DNA from: Begonia masoniana | Lineage: Eukaryota; Streptophyta; Magnoliopsida; Cucurbitales; Begoniaceae | Reading direction: 5' to 3' | Assembly: GCA_022432975.1 (NCBI GenBank) | Contig: CM039514.1 | Location: 10,818,168-10,882,167, forward strand | Length of the DNA: 64,000 bases | Shown here: piece after piece, positions 1-11,483 of the stretch | Layout of the letters: each line of letters opens with the position of its first letter | Numbering within the stretch: position 1 is the first letter of the stretch | Position numbers and translations under genes: made by a program | Notes under the pieces: generated by a model | Told to the model about the DNA's origin: nothing | Database searches by the model: none | Seen by the model: only the letters and a program-made list of their open reading frames with translations

Positions 1-124
1 ATAAATGGCGTGGAAGAAGGGGCAGCCTTTCACACAATTTCTAGATTGTGCTCGTAGATTATTTACAATTCATTGCAAATAAAGTAAAGACTTTAAATAA
101 AAATAAATAAATAAATAAAATCAT
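1..124. other. unassigned AT-rich flank
   Basis: No coding frame, RNA gene or repeat boundary is recognisable. A short (aaat)n stretch precedes the TIR element that follows. Confidence 0.4.
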
Positions 125-935
125 TTTGAACCCCAAACTATGAGGTGAGGAACAAAATAATCCCTGCGCTCTATGTTTAGGTACAACTAAAATCATAAGC
201 TATTACCAACAAATAAGTCAGTCATTTTCATTAGGCGTTGTTAAATATACTCACGGTCGCCTATAGTTTAAGTGAGAGTGACCTAATATAAATTTGAATA
301 TTTGGTGTGCCAACTCCGATGCCGGGTAGCGGTAGCGACGGTGGTGGTAGATCTCACCCTCTCTCTTCGCCCACTTTTCCATTACACCTTCTCAAACTTG
401 ATGCATCTTTCGATATTTAGTTCTTTCGAATACCTCTGCGTTCTGCTGTTGATATTTTAAATTTTTATTTATTTTTTTCAAATATATTCTTAATTTTTGC
501 AATCTGAATTCTAAAAAGATTCTTATGAGTTTTTTTGTTATATGAGTTCATTGAAGGGACAACAAATCCTAATGGATTATTCAGTGTAGTTGAATGAACT
601 AAATTAAAGAGGGGGAGAGAGTATTGGTAGTAGATCAGAGAGCAAATTGAACTCGCAGTTCTATCAAATTCCAACATAAACTCAAATTCCATTGGAGGAC
701 AAAAGCTACATGAAGGAGAGGGATGAGCGAAGATTGCGAGAGGAGAAGATTGAGCCTTAGGACCGTATCAAATTTTTTGGGTTAGTATCAAATTTTCGCA
801 CGCAGCAATTGCGTGTGAAAATGATGACTGACTTGTTCGGTGGGAAATAGTTTAAGGTTTTAGTTATAACTAAACATAGTGTATGTCATTTTGTTCCCCG
901 CCTTATAGTTTGAAGTTCAAATTAGATTTTTCTCA
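125..935. mobile_element. non-autonomous TIR element (MITE-like), degenerate
   Basis: The left arm (about 125-230) and the reverse complement of the right arm (about 820-935) align over roughly 100 bp. Shared blocks include TTTGAAC, CAAACTAT, GGAACAAAAT, CTATGTTTAG, AACTAAAA and AAGTCAGTCAT. No transposase frame lies between the arms, so this looks like a non-autonomous DNA transposon. Superfamily and target-site duplication could not be decided, and the outer ends are uncertain by some 10-20 bp. Confidence 0.6.
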
Positions 936-1000
936 AAAAAAAAAAAAAAAAAAAATCAAATTTTCATAGTTGAATTTGAATTTCAAACATCTACTTCCTA

Positions 1001-1648
1001 GTGGCGTGCACAAACTGGTTCAGTTCGGTTCAGTTTTGAAGTTGAACCAAATCAAATTGATTTTTTTTCAAATTTTAAAAATTAGAACTAAAATAGAAGG
1101 AACATTTGGTAGGAACCGACTTCTGATTTCGGTTCTTTCTACTCCCTTTATAAATTAATATGTATCTTTTTAATTTTATATACCAATATAATAGAAATTG
1201 ATAGATGCTTTTTCTCCTCCAAACAAACAATTTTACTTAATTGATATAGATATCTCTAACGCCGCTGCATTTGAAAACCTCTCCTCGAGCTTTAGAAAGA
1301 TGAACGTACTGATTAATTTTCTGATTTTTGCTATTTACGAGTTCAATAGCACCAACGCAAACATCAAACCAAAAATTAAACCTTCACCATTGCCAAAAAA
1401 ACAAAAAAGAGGACAATAGAAGTAGAATAATAGAATGGCAGAGAACAGAACGTACCTAGTGGGAGAAAGAACAACAGCGACCATAGAGTATCAATTGTCG
1501 AGGGAACGAAAGTGGTCGTCGACCAGAGAGTTGATAAGTTGGCGGGACTTGAGAGAAGAAGAAATTAGAGCCAAAACCGATTTGATACGGACCAATTTCA
1601 CCGGCTCCGATTCGATTCTAGGTCAATTTTGAACACGCTTACTATTAC
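1001..1648. mobile_element. possible TIR element with cggttcggtt-type ends
   Basis: The left end has GGCGTGCACAAA followed by gttcagttcggttcag. The reverse complement of the right end has AGCGTGTTCAAA followed by a region of rearranged ccgattcgat motifs. Short, imperfect inverted ends with such motifs are common on plant non-autonomous elements. No meaningful protein lies inside. The call rests on weak end similarity. Confidence 0.35.
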
Positions 1649-1770
1649 ATGCTCTTATACTTGTTACTAAAGGATTAAGTTTTAAAAAAAACAACTTCAA
1701 ATATAGGATCAGTGACAATCTAACTCTGGTTTACCAGTTTTAAGTGAGCACGTCAATGGCAAACACCCTT

Positions 1771-1930
1771 ACTTAAATATCAGGTGTCTGCGAGGTTAGT
1801 CTATTTAATAGGACAAGACACTCAGTACGGATCTGCGATAAACTTAGTTAAAATTACTTAAATATCGGGCGTCTGTGAAATAGTCTATTTGATAGGGCAA
1901 GACACTCAGTACGGATCTGCGACAGACTCA
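1771..1930. repeat. two-copy tandem repeat, about 85 bp
   Basis: Two diverged copies, about 1771-1845 and 1857-1929, share CTTAAATATC, GTCTG, AGTCTATTT, AGGRCAAGACACTCAG and TACGGATCTGCGA. They lie in otherwise unassigned sequence, and related fragments (ggcatctgtgac, ggtgtctgcgac) continue to about 2060. Confidence 0.65.
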
Positions 1931-2482
1931 CTTACTTAAAATTGTTCGTCCATGAATTAATATTGACAAACATTGCTTACAGATTCAGCTTCCATTTTAA
2001 ATTTTCGGGCATCTGTGACCAAAATTGCTCATTATACGAGGTGTCTGCGACTTGGAACGGGCGCCCATAAATTGAAGAATAGAAAAAGTGTCTCAGGAGT
2101 AGGCTTCCTGCTGACACTCGGTGTTCAAAGGCAGGTGCCCAGAACAAATTTTAACGGGACCTTCGAAGACGAGGGAGAATTTGTTAATGGATTTTTTTTA
2201 ACTTTACCGTATAATTAATTTAACATAAACTATACGAAAAACGAGGGACAACACCTGAAGCACTACACTCACAGTGTGATTGAAGAGTGAAAGAATATCT
2301 CCTACTGTAAAACCACCTCTAAGCTGAAGCAAAAAATATATCACTGAAGAACAACCTGCACTCAAACTTGAATAAAAAACTCCACAATTCTCGACCTTGG
2401 TTCTGCGTTTTCTCAACAAAAAACAGTAAAAGATTGCATCACTAGCTACTAGCTCCAATGCGAGCTTATCTTTTCCGGATTC

Positions 2483-3097
2483 TTACCAAATCAAACAATA
2501 GTTAAACTTGGTAATCGATAACACCTTCGTCAATGCATCAATAGGACTTTCTTTGGAAGCAATTTTCTTCACAATTATACTTCTTCGATGACTCTGCACA
2601 TCAATGAGCTTGGTTCTTTCATGAAAAGTTGGATTTCGCGTAAGATGAATAACACTTTGGCTATCACAGTAAATAGTCAGACCAGAACTTTCTATACTGC
2701 GCTCTGAAAACAAACCTTTAAGCTACATTCCATTTTTACTCTTTTAGTAGCCGATATGAATTCAGTTTCCATTGTTGATGGAGCAACAAAATTTCTGAAG
2801 GAAAGATTTCCAGCTAACAACACCTTCATGAATTGTGAATATACATCCAGACTTGGATCTTTAAGTGTTGGGCCAACCAACATAGTTATTCTTTGTAGTT
2901 GTTATACCATTTTCCAAACACATATTTACAGAGTTTGAAATACACCGCAAAAGCCACTTAAGTGGATACCAATAACTCTTCCTTGGATCAGCCACATATT
3001 TACTCAGTACACTTATGGCAAAGGAGAGATTCGGACATGTGCATACCATTGAGTACATCTCACTGCCAACTATATTGGCATAGTGAATTTTCTTCAT
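2483..3097 (-). pseudogene. decayed Copia RT/RNase H tail
   Basis: Read on the minus strand in shifting frames, this gives motifs of the C-terminal part of a Ty1/Copia polyprotein: a post-RT segment with MYSMVCTCPNLSFAISVLS, then an RNase H segment with IYCDSQSVIHLTRNPTFHER and a tail resembling the usual DALTK terminus. At least two frameshifts separate the pieces, and no LTR is recognisable next to it. It is a separate and older copy than the Copia at 20535-41585. Confidence 0.8.
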
Positions 3098-3763
3098 AAA
3101 TTCTTTCTCTTCTTCTAAATTGGGTTAGTCAGCCTGCCCGCTCGGCCCGTTACTGTAGCGAGGTCGAGCCGAGCCCAGGTTCAGGGCTCTCGAGTCGACC
3201 ATGAGTTGAGGTCGTAGGCCAGCTCAAGAGCTCGGCGACCTTCCCTTCTACCCTCTCCCAGCCCCTTGGGCATAAAAGTTTTCGATCTAGGGTAGTTAAT
3301 AAATATTTATGTTGAAAATCTAATGCTAATCGAAAAAAGAATATACGTGAAAAATAAGGACACCGAAATTTATAAGAAAACTCTTTTAAGAAAAAATCAC
3401 AGACAAAAGAGAAATTCACAATATCGAAATCAAGGTACTAATGAGTTTTGTGACTCAAGTAACAATATATAGCAAACAATGTAGAAAATTCTAATATTGA
3501 GTATGGACCCGACTCGGTTCAACTAGAATTTGGATTACACTAAACTCTAACAATTTGCACACTAACACAAATTCCACATGAAAGATCCAAAATGCAGACT
3601 TCTCTGGCCAAGCCAAAATGAATCCAAAATGCTGAACTCTAACAATATTTATATTCAAAGAATTTATGATGCAAGAAAACAAATCGTCAAAACTCCGACA
3701 AAAAATATCATCATCTATCACAAAGACCTCGCAGAGCTAAATCAACAACTGATACCAACAAAG
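3098..3763. other. unassigned sequence
   Basis: GC-richer near 3140-3240 (ctcggcccg and related words), then AT-rich. No frame, splice structure or repeat end could be supported. Its right edge carries the TTTAG target site of the Gypsy insertion. Confidence 0.4.
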
Positions 3764-3768
3764 TTTAG

Positions 3769-5308
3769 TGTAACACCCGACATTTCGGCCAGGTGATTCT
3801 CTGACCATTTTCATTGTCACCCTCTTATTTAACCTTTATGATTTAAATTTAATATTAAGACAAATTTATTACAAGTAGAGTAAAACTAGGTTGGGTGGCA
3901 GTTTTGTAATTAAGATTGATGGGTTGAGTATAAATAGAAAATGGAAACCTTAAACCTCATTTTATTACCACTGTAGCCGACATTCCCTCTCGGCGATTCC
4001 CTCTCTCCCAAGCTTTTGCTCTCGGCTACCAGAATCTTCCCTTGCTGACGGCTGGTTTCAGCCTGCTTTTCTCTACAAATCTGCACCCGAGGTATGAAAT
4101 GGACAATGTAGTCATTTATTAGTGATTAAAGTTCTGCTTTCAGCTCGGCATTTGAGTTCGGAATTTTCTTAGCAGTGGCCGAGTAGTTTAAGACCCTTTT
4201 AAGTCTGAGAGTAGAAATGTCATCCCAAACCGATTCTGAACATTTCAAAGTAACCAACTCGGATTTAATCAATGGTAAAACCTGTCCACCTAGTTTCAGA
4301 TTTCAGACTGCAGTGTGTCAAACAGAGGATTCGGAGTAACTTTAGCTATTAGAGTCCTAGGACGATTTATGAATAGAACTATTAGGACCTTTGTTTTAAC
4401 TACTGTAATGTACATGTTTTAGGTGAAGAAGTTTATAAAGGGAAGAAGCTCGGATTGCTAAGGAAACCAGGTAAGTGAATGTATTAAGATTTCCGGCCAC
4501 TAGGGCCCTACACCGCAAGGGTATTAGGAAATCATCGAGATGCCGAATGATAGTAGTTGATGGTTTAGTCTTCCGGCTGACGTCATCGGCAGATGCCGAA
4601 TGATAGTAGTTTGAGGGTTAGTCTTCCGGCTGACGTCATCGGCAGATGCCGAATGATAGTAGTTGATGGTTTAGTCTTCCGGCTGACGTCATCGGCAGAT
4701 GCCGAATGATAGTAGTTTGAGGGTTTAGTCTTCTGACGTCACCGGTAGATGTAGAATGTGTTTTGTCGTTTAGCGACCGGGGATGTTGGCTGACATCACC
4801 GGAAGTTGTAAATGTTATCTTGTCGTCTAGTGACGGGGATGTCACGGATGATGTTTTAATTGAGCACGCGAGGCCCACGTGCCCACCGGAAGATGTCTCC
4901 TTTTAGGCGGTGTTAAGCGAGTCCACGCGCAATGCACGTGATGACCGGACGATGAAATTCCTGTGAATTGTCACCATATGCAACACATGCAACCCGAGTA
5001 GACTTATGTTAAGAGAGTGAGGGCATTTCTTCCTTGCCCGAATTTTGTCAAGAAACCGATGACCGAGCCTAGTCGCTCGACTCTGTGAGAGTTTGAGCCG
5101 ACGAGGTGTAGGAAATCGTGCACGAGAGGATTCGTCTTCCTTGATGGTCCTACGTCCCTGTTTCCAGTTTTAAAAAAAAAAAAAATATGTATTATGCAAA
5201 ATGTGAATGTCTGTCGAGAGTTAGAGAAGATGTAATAATAGTAAAAGTCAAACGAACGATTAATGAAAGATTATGAATACGTGACGGCTCCTGGCCGGGG
5301 TCGTTACA
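3769..5308 (+). repeat. 5' LTR of the Gypsy element (1540 bp)
   Basis: TATAAATA at 3929-3936 fits a TATA box. It is followed by a pyrimidine-rich leader (about 3960-4090) ending in a splice-donor-like GAG|GTATGA at 4092. A 48-nt exon-like block at 4423-4470 lies between TTTTAG and GTAAGT and is followed by GGCC..GGGCCCTACACC (4493-4513). A tandem array with TGACGTCA sites and a GTCGTTACA end complete the LTR. The copy at 9932 repeats all of this with small differences. Confidence 0.95.
4540..4755 (+). repeat. 53-54-bp tandem repeat with TGACGTCA sites
   Basis: About four units begin ATGCCGAATGATAGTAGTT and contain CTTCCGGCTGACGTCATCGG; the last unit is degenerate (TGACGTCACC). Alternate units differ by one extra base. 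The same array occurs in the 3' LTR at about 10701-10910, better preserved. TGACGTCA is the palindromic core bound by plant bZIP factors of the TGA/CREB-like class; binding here is an inference. Confidence 0.9.
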
Positions 5309-5312
5309 ATTA

Positions 5313-5324
5313 TGGTATCAGAGC
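5313..5324 (+). promoter_or_regulatory. primer binding site, tRNA-iMet type
   Basis: TGGTATCAGAGC lies 4 bases after the 5' LTR end and is complementary to the 3' end of plant initiator tRNA-Met, the usual primer for Gypsy chromoviruses. Confidence 0.9.
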
Positions 5325-5471
5325 AAAACCAGGTTCTTAAAACCGATTCTGTAGACTGCCTTCCAGCACTGACTGTCACTTGAGCACACCCCAGCAACTG
5401 TAAGTATTTATGATTTCATGTATGTCATTAAGTTAAGTTATGCCTGTAATGATTTGTCTAGGAATCCCGAG

Positions 5472-6263
5472 ATGGTTAGAGGTCAACAGAGGGAGACCAA
5501 TGAGGATAGCAATGCTATTGCTCAATTGACTGAGTTAGTCATGCGCCAATCTCACCAGATAGAACGACTGATGACAGCTAGAGAAGAACAAGGCAACTCC
5601 AGTACTAACGTAACTCATGATCATGGGGGTGAACGCTTTCACCGGCTTCGACCCCCGATGTTTAATGGGTATGTTTCAGATCCTATTCATGCTGAGGAGT
5701 GGATTCGAAAGATAGAAGACATGTTTAAGTATGCAAAGGTTGATGAAGGGGATAAGGTCACCTATGCTGTCTTTCATTTGGAGTTAAGTGCAAGGCATTG
5801 GTGGGACTCGATCCAGAACACCGCTAATGCCGAAGCTATGACCTGGGGGATGTTCAAGACTGCCTTCTTTGACAAGTACTTTAATAGGACTGTACGGGCC
5901 AACAAGAAGAAGGAGTTCATGAATCTTCGACAAACTGGCTCTGTGACGGATTACATATGCGAATTTGATGCCTTATCACGGTTTGCTCCCCGTATGATTG
6001 AGGATGAGGAAGACAAGATTTATCAGTTTGTTCAAGGACTGAAGCCAAGTCTGTACATGAAAGTGAAGACTGCTGGGATACATAATGTACCTTATGGTGA
6101 AGTGACGGCTAAGGCCTTGGAGCTGGAAGAGGCAGAAATGACAGCATATGCACAGCGCGAGCAGCCAAAGAAACTCATGAAGGACATTCCACCGCCACCA
6201 CGTCAGAACAAAGGTGGTAGCCGCGACAGAACAAGGGACCACAGCAACAACAGCAGGGAATAA
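5472..6263 (+). pseudogene. Gypsy gag, frameshifted before the CCHC knuckle
   Basis: The gag capsid-like domain is readable from the ATG at 5472; an upstream in-frame ATG at 5418 exists, but MVRGQQRE is the more natural start. Motifs such as RPPMFNG, AEEWIRKIEDMF, ARHWWDS, KKKEFMNLRQ and YICEFDALSRFAPRM are those of the plant retrotransposon gag family. The frame stops at 6261-6263. The continuation through the zinc knuckle is in another frame from about 6265, so a small indel lies just before that point. Confidence 0.9.
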
Positions 6264-6264
6264 A

Positions 6265-8026
6265 GAGGCCCCTCAACCTGAATGGTGACCAGGGAAAGGG
6301 AAAGAGACCTCTGGCACCTCTATGCCCTACATGTCAGAAGAACCACCCTGGTGTGTGCAAGTTGCTTTCTGTCCGCTGTTTCAGGTGTGATAAGACCGGA
6401 CACTTAGTCAGAGACTGCCCCATGCCGCCAGACCCGAATCGTGCAAGAGTTGTACCCAGAGTGTATGCGTTGATGGAAGATGAGGGAGCTGTTCAGCATA
6501 CAGTCATATCAGGTACTATCATGATCTGTGGTTTTGCTGCTTATACACTCATAGATACAGGGGCCACACACTCGTTTATATCAACCTTGTTTGTGTGCAA
6601 ACATAACATAGGACCTTTGCTAGCTAAAAGGTCATGTAGTGTCGTGTTACCATCAGGGAAGTCCCTACATTCAGAACAGATTGTTAAGGGTGACGTCGTG
6701 TCCTTAGGGGATAAGAATCTCTATGCGGAATTAATTGTCATTGACATAAAAGGGTATGAAGTGATATTAGGGATGGATTGGTTATTTAGACATCATGCCA
6801 CGATAAGTTGTAGATCTGGAATAGTTGATTTTAGACCCCCAAATGGCAATCATTATTCTTTCCAAGCTATTCCTAAAATAAGTAAGATACCAATTATATC
6901 CTCACTAGAAGTATATCGAATGCTGAGATGTGGTTGCGAGAGCTACCTGGCTAGTGTGAAGGATGACCGGGTGAAGAATAGAATTGAGCTGCAGGATATT
7001 CCTATAGTCCGAGAGTTTCCCGAGGCATTCTTGGATGACTTACCAGGTATACCACCCGATAGGGAAATAGAGTTTGTAATTGATACATACCCCGAGGCAT
7101 CACCTGTATCTAAGAATCCTTACCGTATGGCACCTATTGAGTTGAAAGAATTGAAGGTCCAACCGCAGGAATTGGTTGACAAGGGATTTATTCGCCCCAG
7201 CAGTTCTCCTTGGGGTGCACCAGTCTTATTTGTGAGGAAGAAAGATGGTTCCCTTAGAATGTGCATAGACTATAGGGAACTAAATAAGTTGACAATCAAG
7301 AATAGGTACCCCTTGCCTAGGATTGATGATTTGTTTGACCAATTACAAGGAGCTAAGGTATTTTCAAAGATAGATCTACGTTCGGGTTACTACCAACTGA
7401 AGGTTAAGGAAGGAGATATACCAAAGACAGCCTTCAGAACCCGCTATGGACATTATGAATTCTTGGTCATGTCGTTCGGATTGACAAATGCCCCTGCAGC
7501 CTTTATGGACTTAATGAATCGAGTATTTCGGGAGTACTTGGACAAATTTGTGATTGTGTTTATAGATGATATCCTGATATACTCGCGGACTGAAGCTGAC
7601 CATGTAGAACATTTAAGAGTAGTTTTGACGACATTGAAAGAGCACCAGCTTTATGCCAAATTGTCTAAGTGTGAGTTTTGGTTGGACAAAGTTAATTTCC
7701 TTGGCCATATAGTTTCTGCTAATGGAATATCAGTGGACCCGACCAAAATTCAGGCTGTAAAGGATTGGCCACAACCAAAGAATGCCAGTGAAGTCCGCAG
7801 CTTCCTTGGATTGGCAGGCTATTACAGAAAATTCATCAAGGGATTTTCTATGATAGCTAAACCCCTGACGAGTTTGACGAAGAAGGACATTAAGTATTCT
7901 TGGACCGAAGCCTGTGAAGATAGCTTTCGGGTATTGAAACTGAAGTTAACAACAGCCCCTGTTTTGACCCTCCCAACCGAAGAAGGAAATTTAGTGTTTA
8001 CTGTGATGCGTCTAAAGTCGGTTTAG
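6265..8026 (+). pseudogene. Gypsy zinc knuckle, protease and reverse transcriptase
   Basis: Order along the frame: CCHC knuckle [14 protein letters not shown] (about 6379-6420); aspartic protease with [12 protein letters not shown]; then RT with [27 protein letters not shown] and the catalytic [14 protein letters not shown] box (about 7552-7590), and the thumb up to the start of RNase H. The frame ends at 8024-8026 after a frameshift near 7995-8010, inside the expected YCDAS motif of RNase H. There is no clear ATG at the start of this block; it should be read through from gag. Confidence 0.95.
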
Positions 8027-9891
8027 GTTGTGTCCTGATGCAAGAGGGTAAAGTTATAGCGTATGCTTCTAGGCAGCTAAAGAATCACGAGCAGAATTAC
8101 CCCACCCATGATCTAGAACTAGCTGCTGTTGTTTTTGCCCTGAAGATTTGGAGACACTATTTATATGGACAGCAATGTGAGGTGTTTTCTGACCATAAAA
8201 GCCTAAAGTACCTCTTCACACAGAAGGAGTTGAACATGAGACAGAGACGTTGGTTGGAATTTGTCAAGGACTACGATTTTGAGATCAAGTATCACCCGGG
8301 GAAGGCTAACTCTGTAGCTGATGCACTTAGTAGGATGTCAACAACAATGCAGCTCGTGGTTTCAACCATGTCTATACCTTTGAGAACAGAAGTTCAGATG
8401 TTTGACTTGGAGATAGTTCCAAAGTTATCAATCCTGCTCGCTGAGTTAACTATTCAACCAACAATTTTGGAAAAGATCAAGGATGCGCAACAGAGGGATT
8501 CAGAGGAAAATATCAGCATGATGAATAAGTTGAAAGACACCACTTCCGAGTTCAGTCTCTCCAAGGATGGAATCCTAAGGTTTAGGAATCGGTGGTGCAT
8601 TCCTAATGATGTGGAATTGCGTAAGTTGATCTTAGCTGAGGCGCACTCATCTTCCTTTTCTGTACATCCTGGCTGCACCAAGATGTACCGAGACCTGAAG
8701 TTACTGTACTGGTGGCCTAACCTAAAAAGGGATGTTGCTAAGTATGTAGAGTCCTGTTTAGTATGCCAACAAGTCAAAGCCGAGCACCAACGTCCAGGAG
8801 GTACTCTTCAGCCTTTGCCTATTCCCGAATGGAAGTGGTAACACATAGCTATGGATTTCGTAGTAGGACTACCTAAGACGACAAAAGGACATGATTGTAT
8901 TTGGGTTGTGGTGGATAGGATGACAAAATCAGCCCATTTCTTATCAGTAAGGACCACCTATACGATGGACCAATTCGCTGATCTCTATGTTCAGGAAATT
9001 ATTAGGTTACATGGAATCCCTGTATCCATTGTCTCAGACCGTGACCCCAGGTTTACCTCTCGATTCTGGAAAAGTTTGCAAGGCACATTAGGTACAAAGT
9101 TATCTTTCAGCACGGCATTTCACCCACAGACCGATGGCCAATCAGAAAGGACTATTCAAATACTCGAAGATATGTTGAGAGCATGTGTACTTGACTTTCA
9201 GACAACTTAGAGTAGACATTTACCGCTAGTTGAGTTCTCCTACAATAACAGTTATCAGTCCACCATTGGTATGACACCATATGAAGCACTGTACGGTAGG
9301 AAATGTAGGTCACCTCTTTACTGGGACGAGGTTGGTGAAACAAAACTTCTTGGACCCGATATTCTGCAGCAAATGTCAGATAAGATTGCCACTATTCGGA
9401 AAAGAATGATGACTGCACAAAGCCGGCAGAAGTGTTATGCAGATCAAAGGAGGAGGGAACTCGAGTTTGCAGTAGGAGATGAAGTATTCTTAAAAGTGTC
9501 ACCATTTAAGGGAGTTTTAAGATTTGGCAAGAAAGGAAAACTTAATCCGAGATTTATTGGACCCTTCCCTGTCTTGGCAAAAGTCGGGAGTACAGCGTAC
9601 AGACTACAACTGCCTCCATCATTGGATAAAGTTCATAATGTCTTCCATGTGTCAATGTTAAGGAAGTGCATGCGTGATCCAATGCAAGTCATCCAGCCAT
9701 CAGATATTGGTTTAGAGCCGACACTAGAGTATGAGGAGAAACCAATACAGATTTTGGAATATACAATCAAGACTCTGAGAAACAAGGAGATTCCATTGGT
9801 GAAAGTTTTATGGACGAATCACGGCATTGAAGAAGCCACATGGGAAAGACAGCAGGAGATGTTGGACAATTATCCAGAGTTATTTGCTTGA
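8005..9891 (+). pseudogene. Gypsy RNase H, integrase and chromodomain-like tail
   Basis: After the frameshift the third frame gives RNase H ([20 protein letters not shown], then SVADALSR) and the integrase HHCC zinc finger ([11 protein letters not shown].. CLVCQQ). A TAA stop follows at 8839-8841, then the integrase core with the D-D-E positions in VVVDRMTKSAHF, IVSDRDPRF and DGQSERTIQ. A second stop, TAG at 9208-9210, lies where related proteins have Trp. From 9211 the frame runs through TPYEALYGRKCRSPLYW to a C-terminal tail ending EEATWERQQEMLDNYPELF, resembling the chromodomain-like end of plant chromoviral integrases. Both stops are in frame, so only these two nonsense changes break this half. 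Confidence 0.93.
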
Positions 9892-9918
9892 GCAATTTTC
9901 GAGGACGAAAATTTGTTT

Positions 9919-9931
9919 AAGGAGGGGTGGA
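9919..9931 (+). promoter_or_regulatory. polypurine tract of the Gypsy element
   Basis: AAGGAGGGGTGGA directly abuts the TG of the 3' LTR at 9932, the position and composition expected for plus-strand priming. Confidence 0.85.
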
Positions 9932-11478
9932 TGTAACACCCGACATTTCGGCCAGGTGATTCTCTGACCATTTTCATTGTCACCCTCTTATTTAACCTTT
10001 ATGATTTAAATTTAATGTTAAGACAAATTTATTACAAGTAGAGTAAAACTAGGTTGGGTGGCAGTTTTGTAATTAAGATTGATGGGTTGAGTATAAATAG
10101 AAAATGGAAACCTTAAACCTCATTTTATTACCACTGTAGCCGACATTCCCTCTCGGCGATTCCCTCTCTCCCAAGCTTTTGCTCTCGGCTACCAGAATCT
10201 TCCCTTGCTGACGGCTGGTTTCAGCCTGCTTTTCTCTACAAATCTGCACCCGAGGTATGAAATGGACAATGTAGTCATTTATTAGTGATTAAAGTTCTGC
10301 TTTCAGCTCGGCATTTAAGTTCGGAATTTTCTTAGCAGTGGCCGAGTAGTTTAAGACCCTTTTAAGTCTGAGAGTAGAAATGTCATCCCAAACCGATTCT
10401 GAACATTTCAAAGTAACCAACTCGGATTTAATCAATGGTAAAACCTGTCCACCTAGTTTCAGATTTCAGACTGCAGTGTGTCAAACAGAGGATTCGGAGT
10501 AACTTTAGCTATTAGAGTCCTAGGACGATTTATGAATAGAACTATTAGGACCTTTGTTTTAACTACTGTAATGTACATGTTTTAGGTGAAGAAGTTTAAA
10601 GGGAAGAAGCTCGGATTGCTAAGGAAACCAGGTAAGTGAATGTATTAAGATTTCCGGCCACTAGGGCCCTACACCGCAAGGGTATTAGGAAATCATCGAG
10701 ATGCCGAATGATAGTAGTTGATGGTTTAGTCTTCCGGCTGACGTCATCGGCAGATGCCGAATGATAGTAGTTTGAGGGTTTAGTCTTCCGGCTGACGTCA
10801 TCGGCAGATGCCGAATGATAGTAGTTGATGGTTTAGTCTTCCGGCTGACGTCATCGGCAGATGCCGAATGATAGTAGTTTGAGGGTTTAGTCTTCCGGAT
10901 GACGTCACCGGTAGATGTAGAATGTGTTTTGTCGTTTAGCGACCGATGGATGTTGGCTGACGTCACCGGAAGTTGTAAATGTTATCTTGTCGTCTAGTGA
11001 CCGGTGGATGTCACCGGATGATGTTTTAATTGAGCACGCGAGGCCCACGTGCCCACCGGAAGATGTCTCCTTTTAGGCGGTGTTAAGCGAGTCACGCGCA
11101 ATGCACGTGATGATCGGACGATGAAATTCCTGTGAATTGTCAACATATGCAACCCATGCAAACCCGAGTAGAATTATGTTAAGAGAGTTTAGGGCATTTC
11201 TTCCTTGCCCGAATTTGGTCAAGAAACCGATGACCGAGCCTAGTCGCTCGACTCTGTGAGAGTTTGAGCCGACGAGGTGTAGGAAATCGTGCACGAGAGG
11301 ATTCGTCTTCCTTGATGGTCCTACGTCCCTGTTTCCAGTTTTTTTTTAAAAAAAAATATGTATTATGCAAATGTGAATGTCTGTCGAGAGTTAGAGAAGA
11401 TGTAATAATAGTAAAAGTCAAGCGAACGATTAATGAAAGATTATGAATACGTGACGGCTCCTGGCCGGGGTCGTTACA
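9932..11478 (+). repeat. 3' LTR of the Gypsy element (1547 bp)
   Basis: Matches 3769-5308 throughout. TATAAATA is at 10092-10099. The exon-like block is 2 nt shorter than in the 5' LTR, owing to a TATA-to-TA change just after its GTGAAGAAGTTTA start. The TGACGTCA array at about 10701-10910 is cleaner than in the 5' LTR. The LTR ends CGTTACA, followed by TSD TTTAG. Confidence 0.95.
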
Positions 11479-11483
11479 TTTAG

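Larger units (their letters stand above)
3769..11478 (+). mobile_element. complete Ty3/Gypsy retrotransposon, chromovirus-like, inactivated
   Basis: Two LTRs (3769-5308 and 9932-11478) begin TGTAACACCC and end TCGTTACA, and the element is flanked by the TSD TTTAG at 3764-3768 and 11479-11483. The order PBS, gag, CCHC knuckle, protease, RT, RNase H, integrase and a C-terminal chromodomain-like tail is that of plant chromoviruses; a Tekay/Del-type clade is an inference from the tail and LTR style. By eye the LTRs differ by roughly 20 substitutions plus small indels, so the insertion is fairly young. The coding region has two frameshifts and two internal stops. It sits at the truncated edge of an older minus-strand gag remnant. 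Confidence 0.95.

Noticed and set aside
4540..4755. CRISPR-like array
   Set aside because: Units are contiguous tandem repeats without unique spacers, in a plant LTR, and the same array is in the second LTR.
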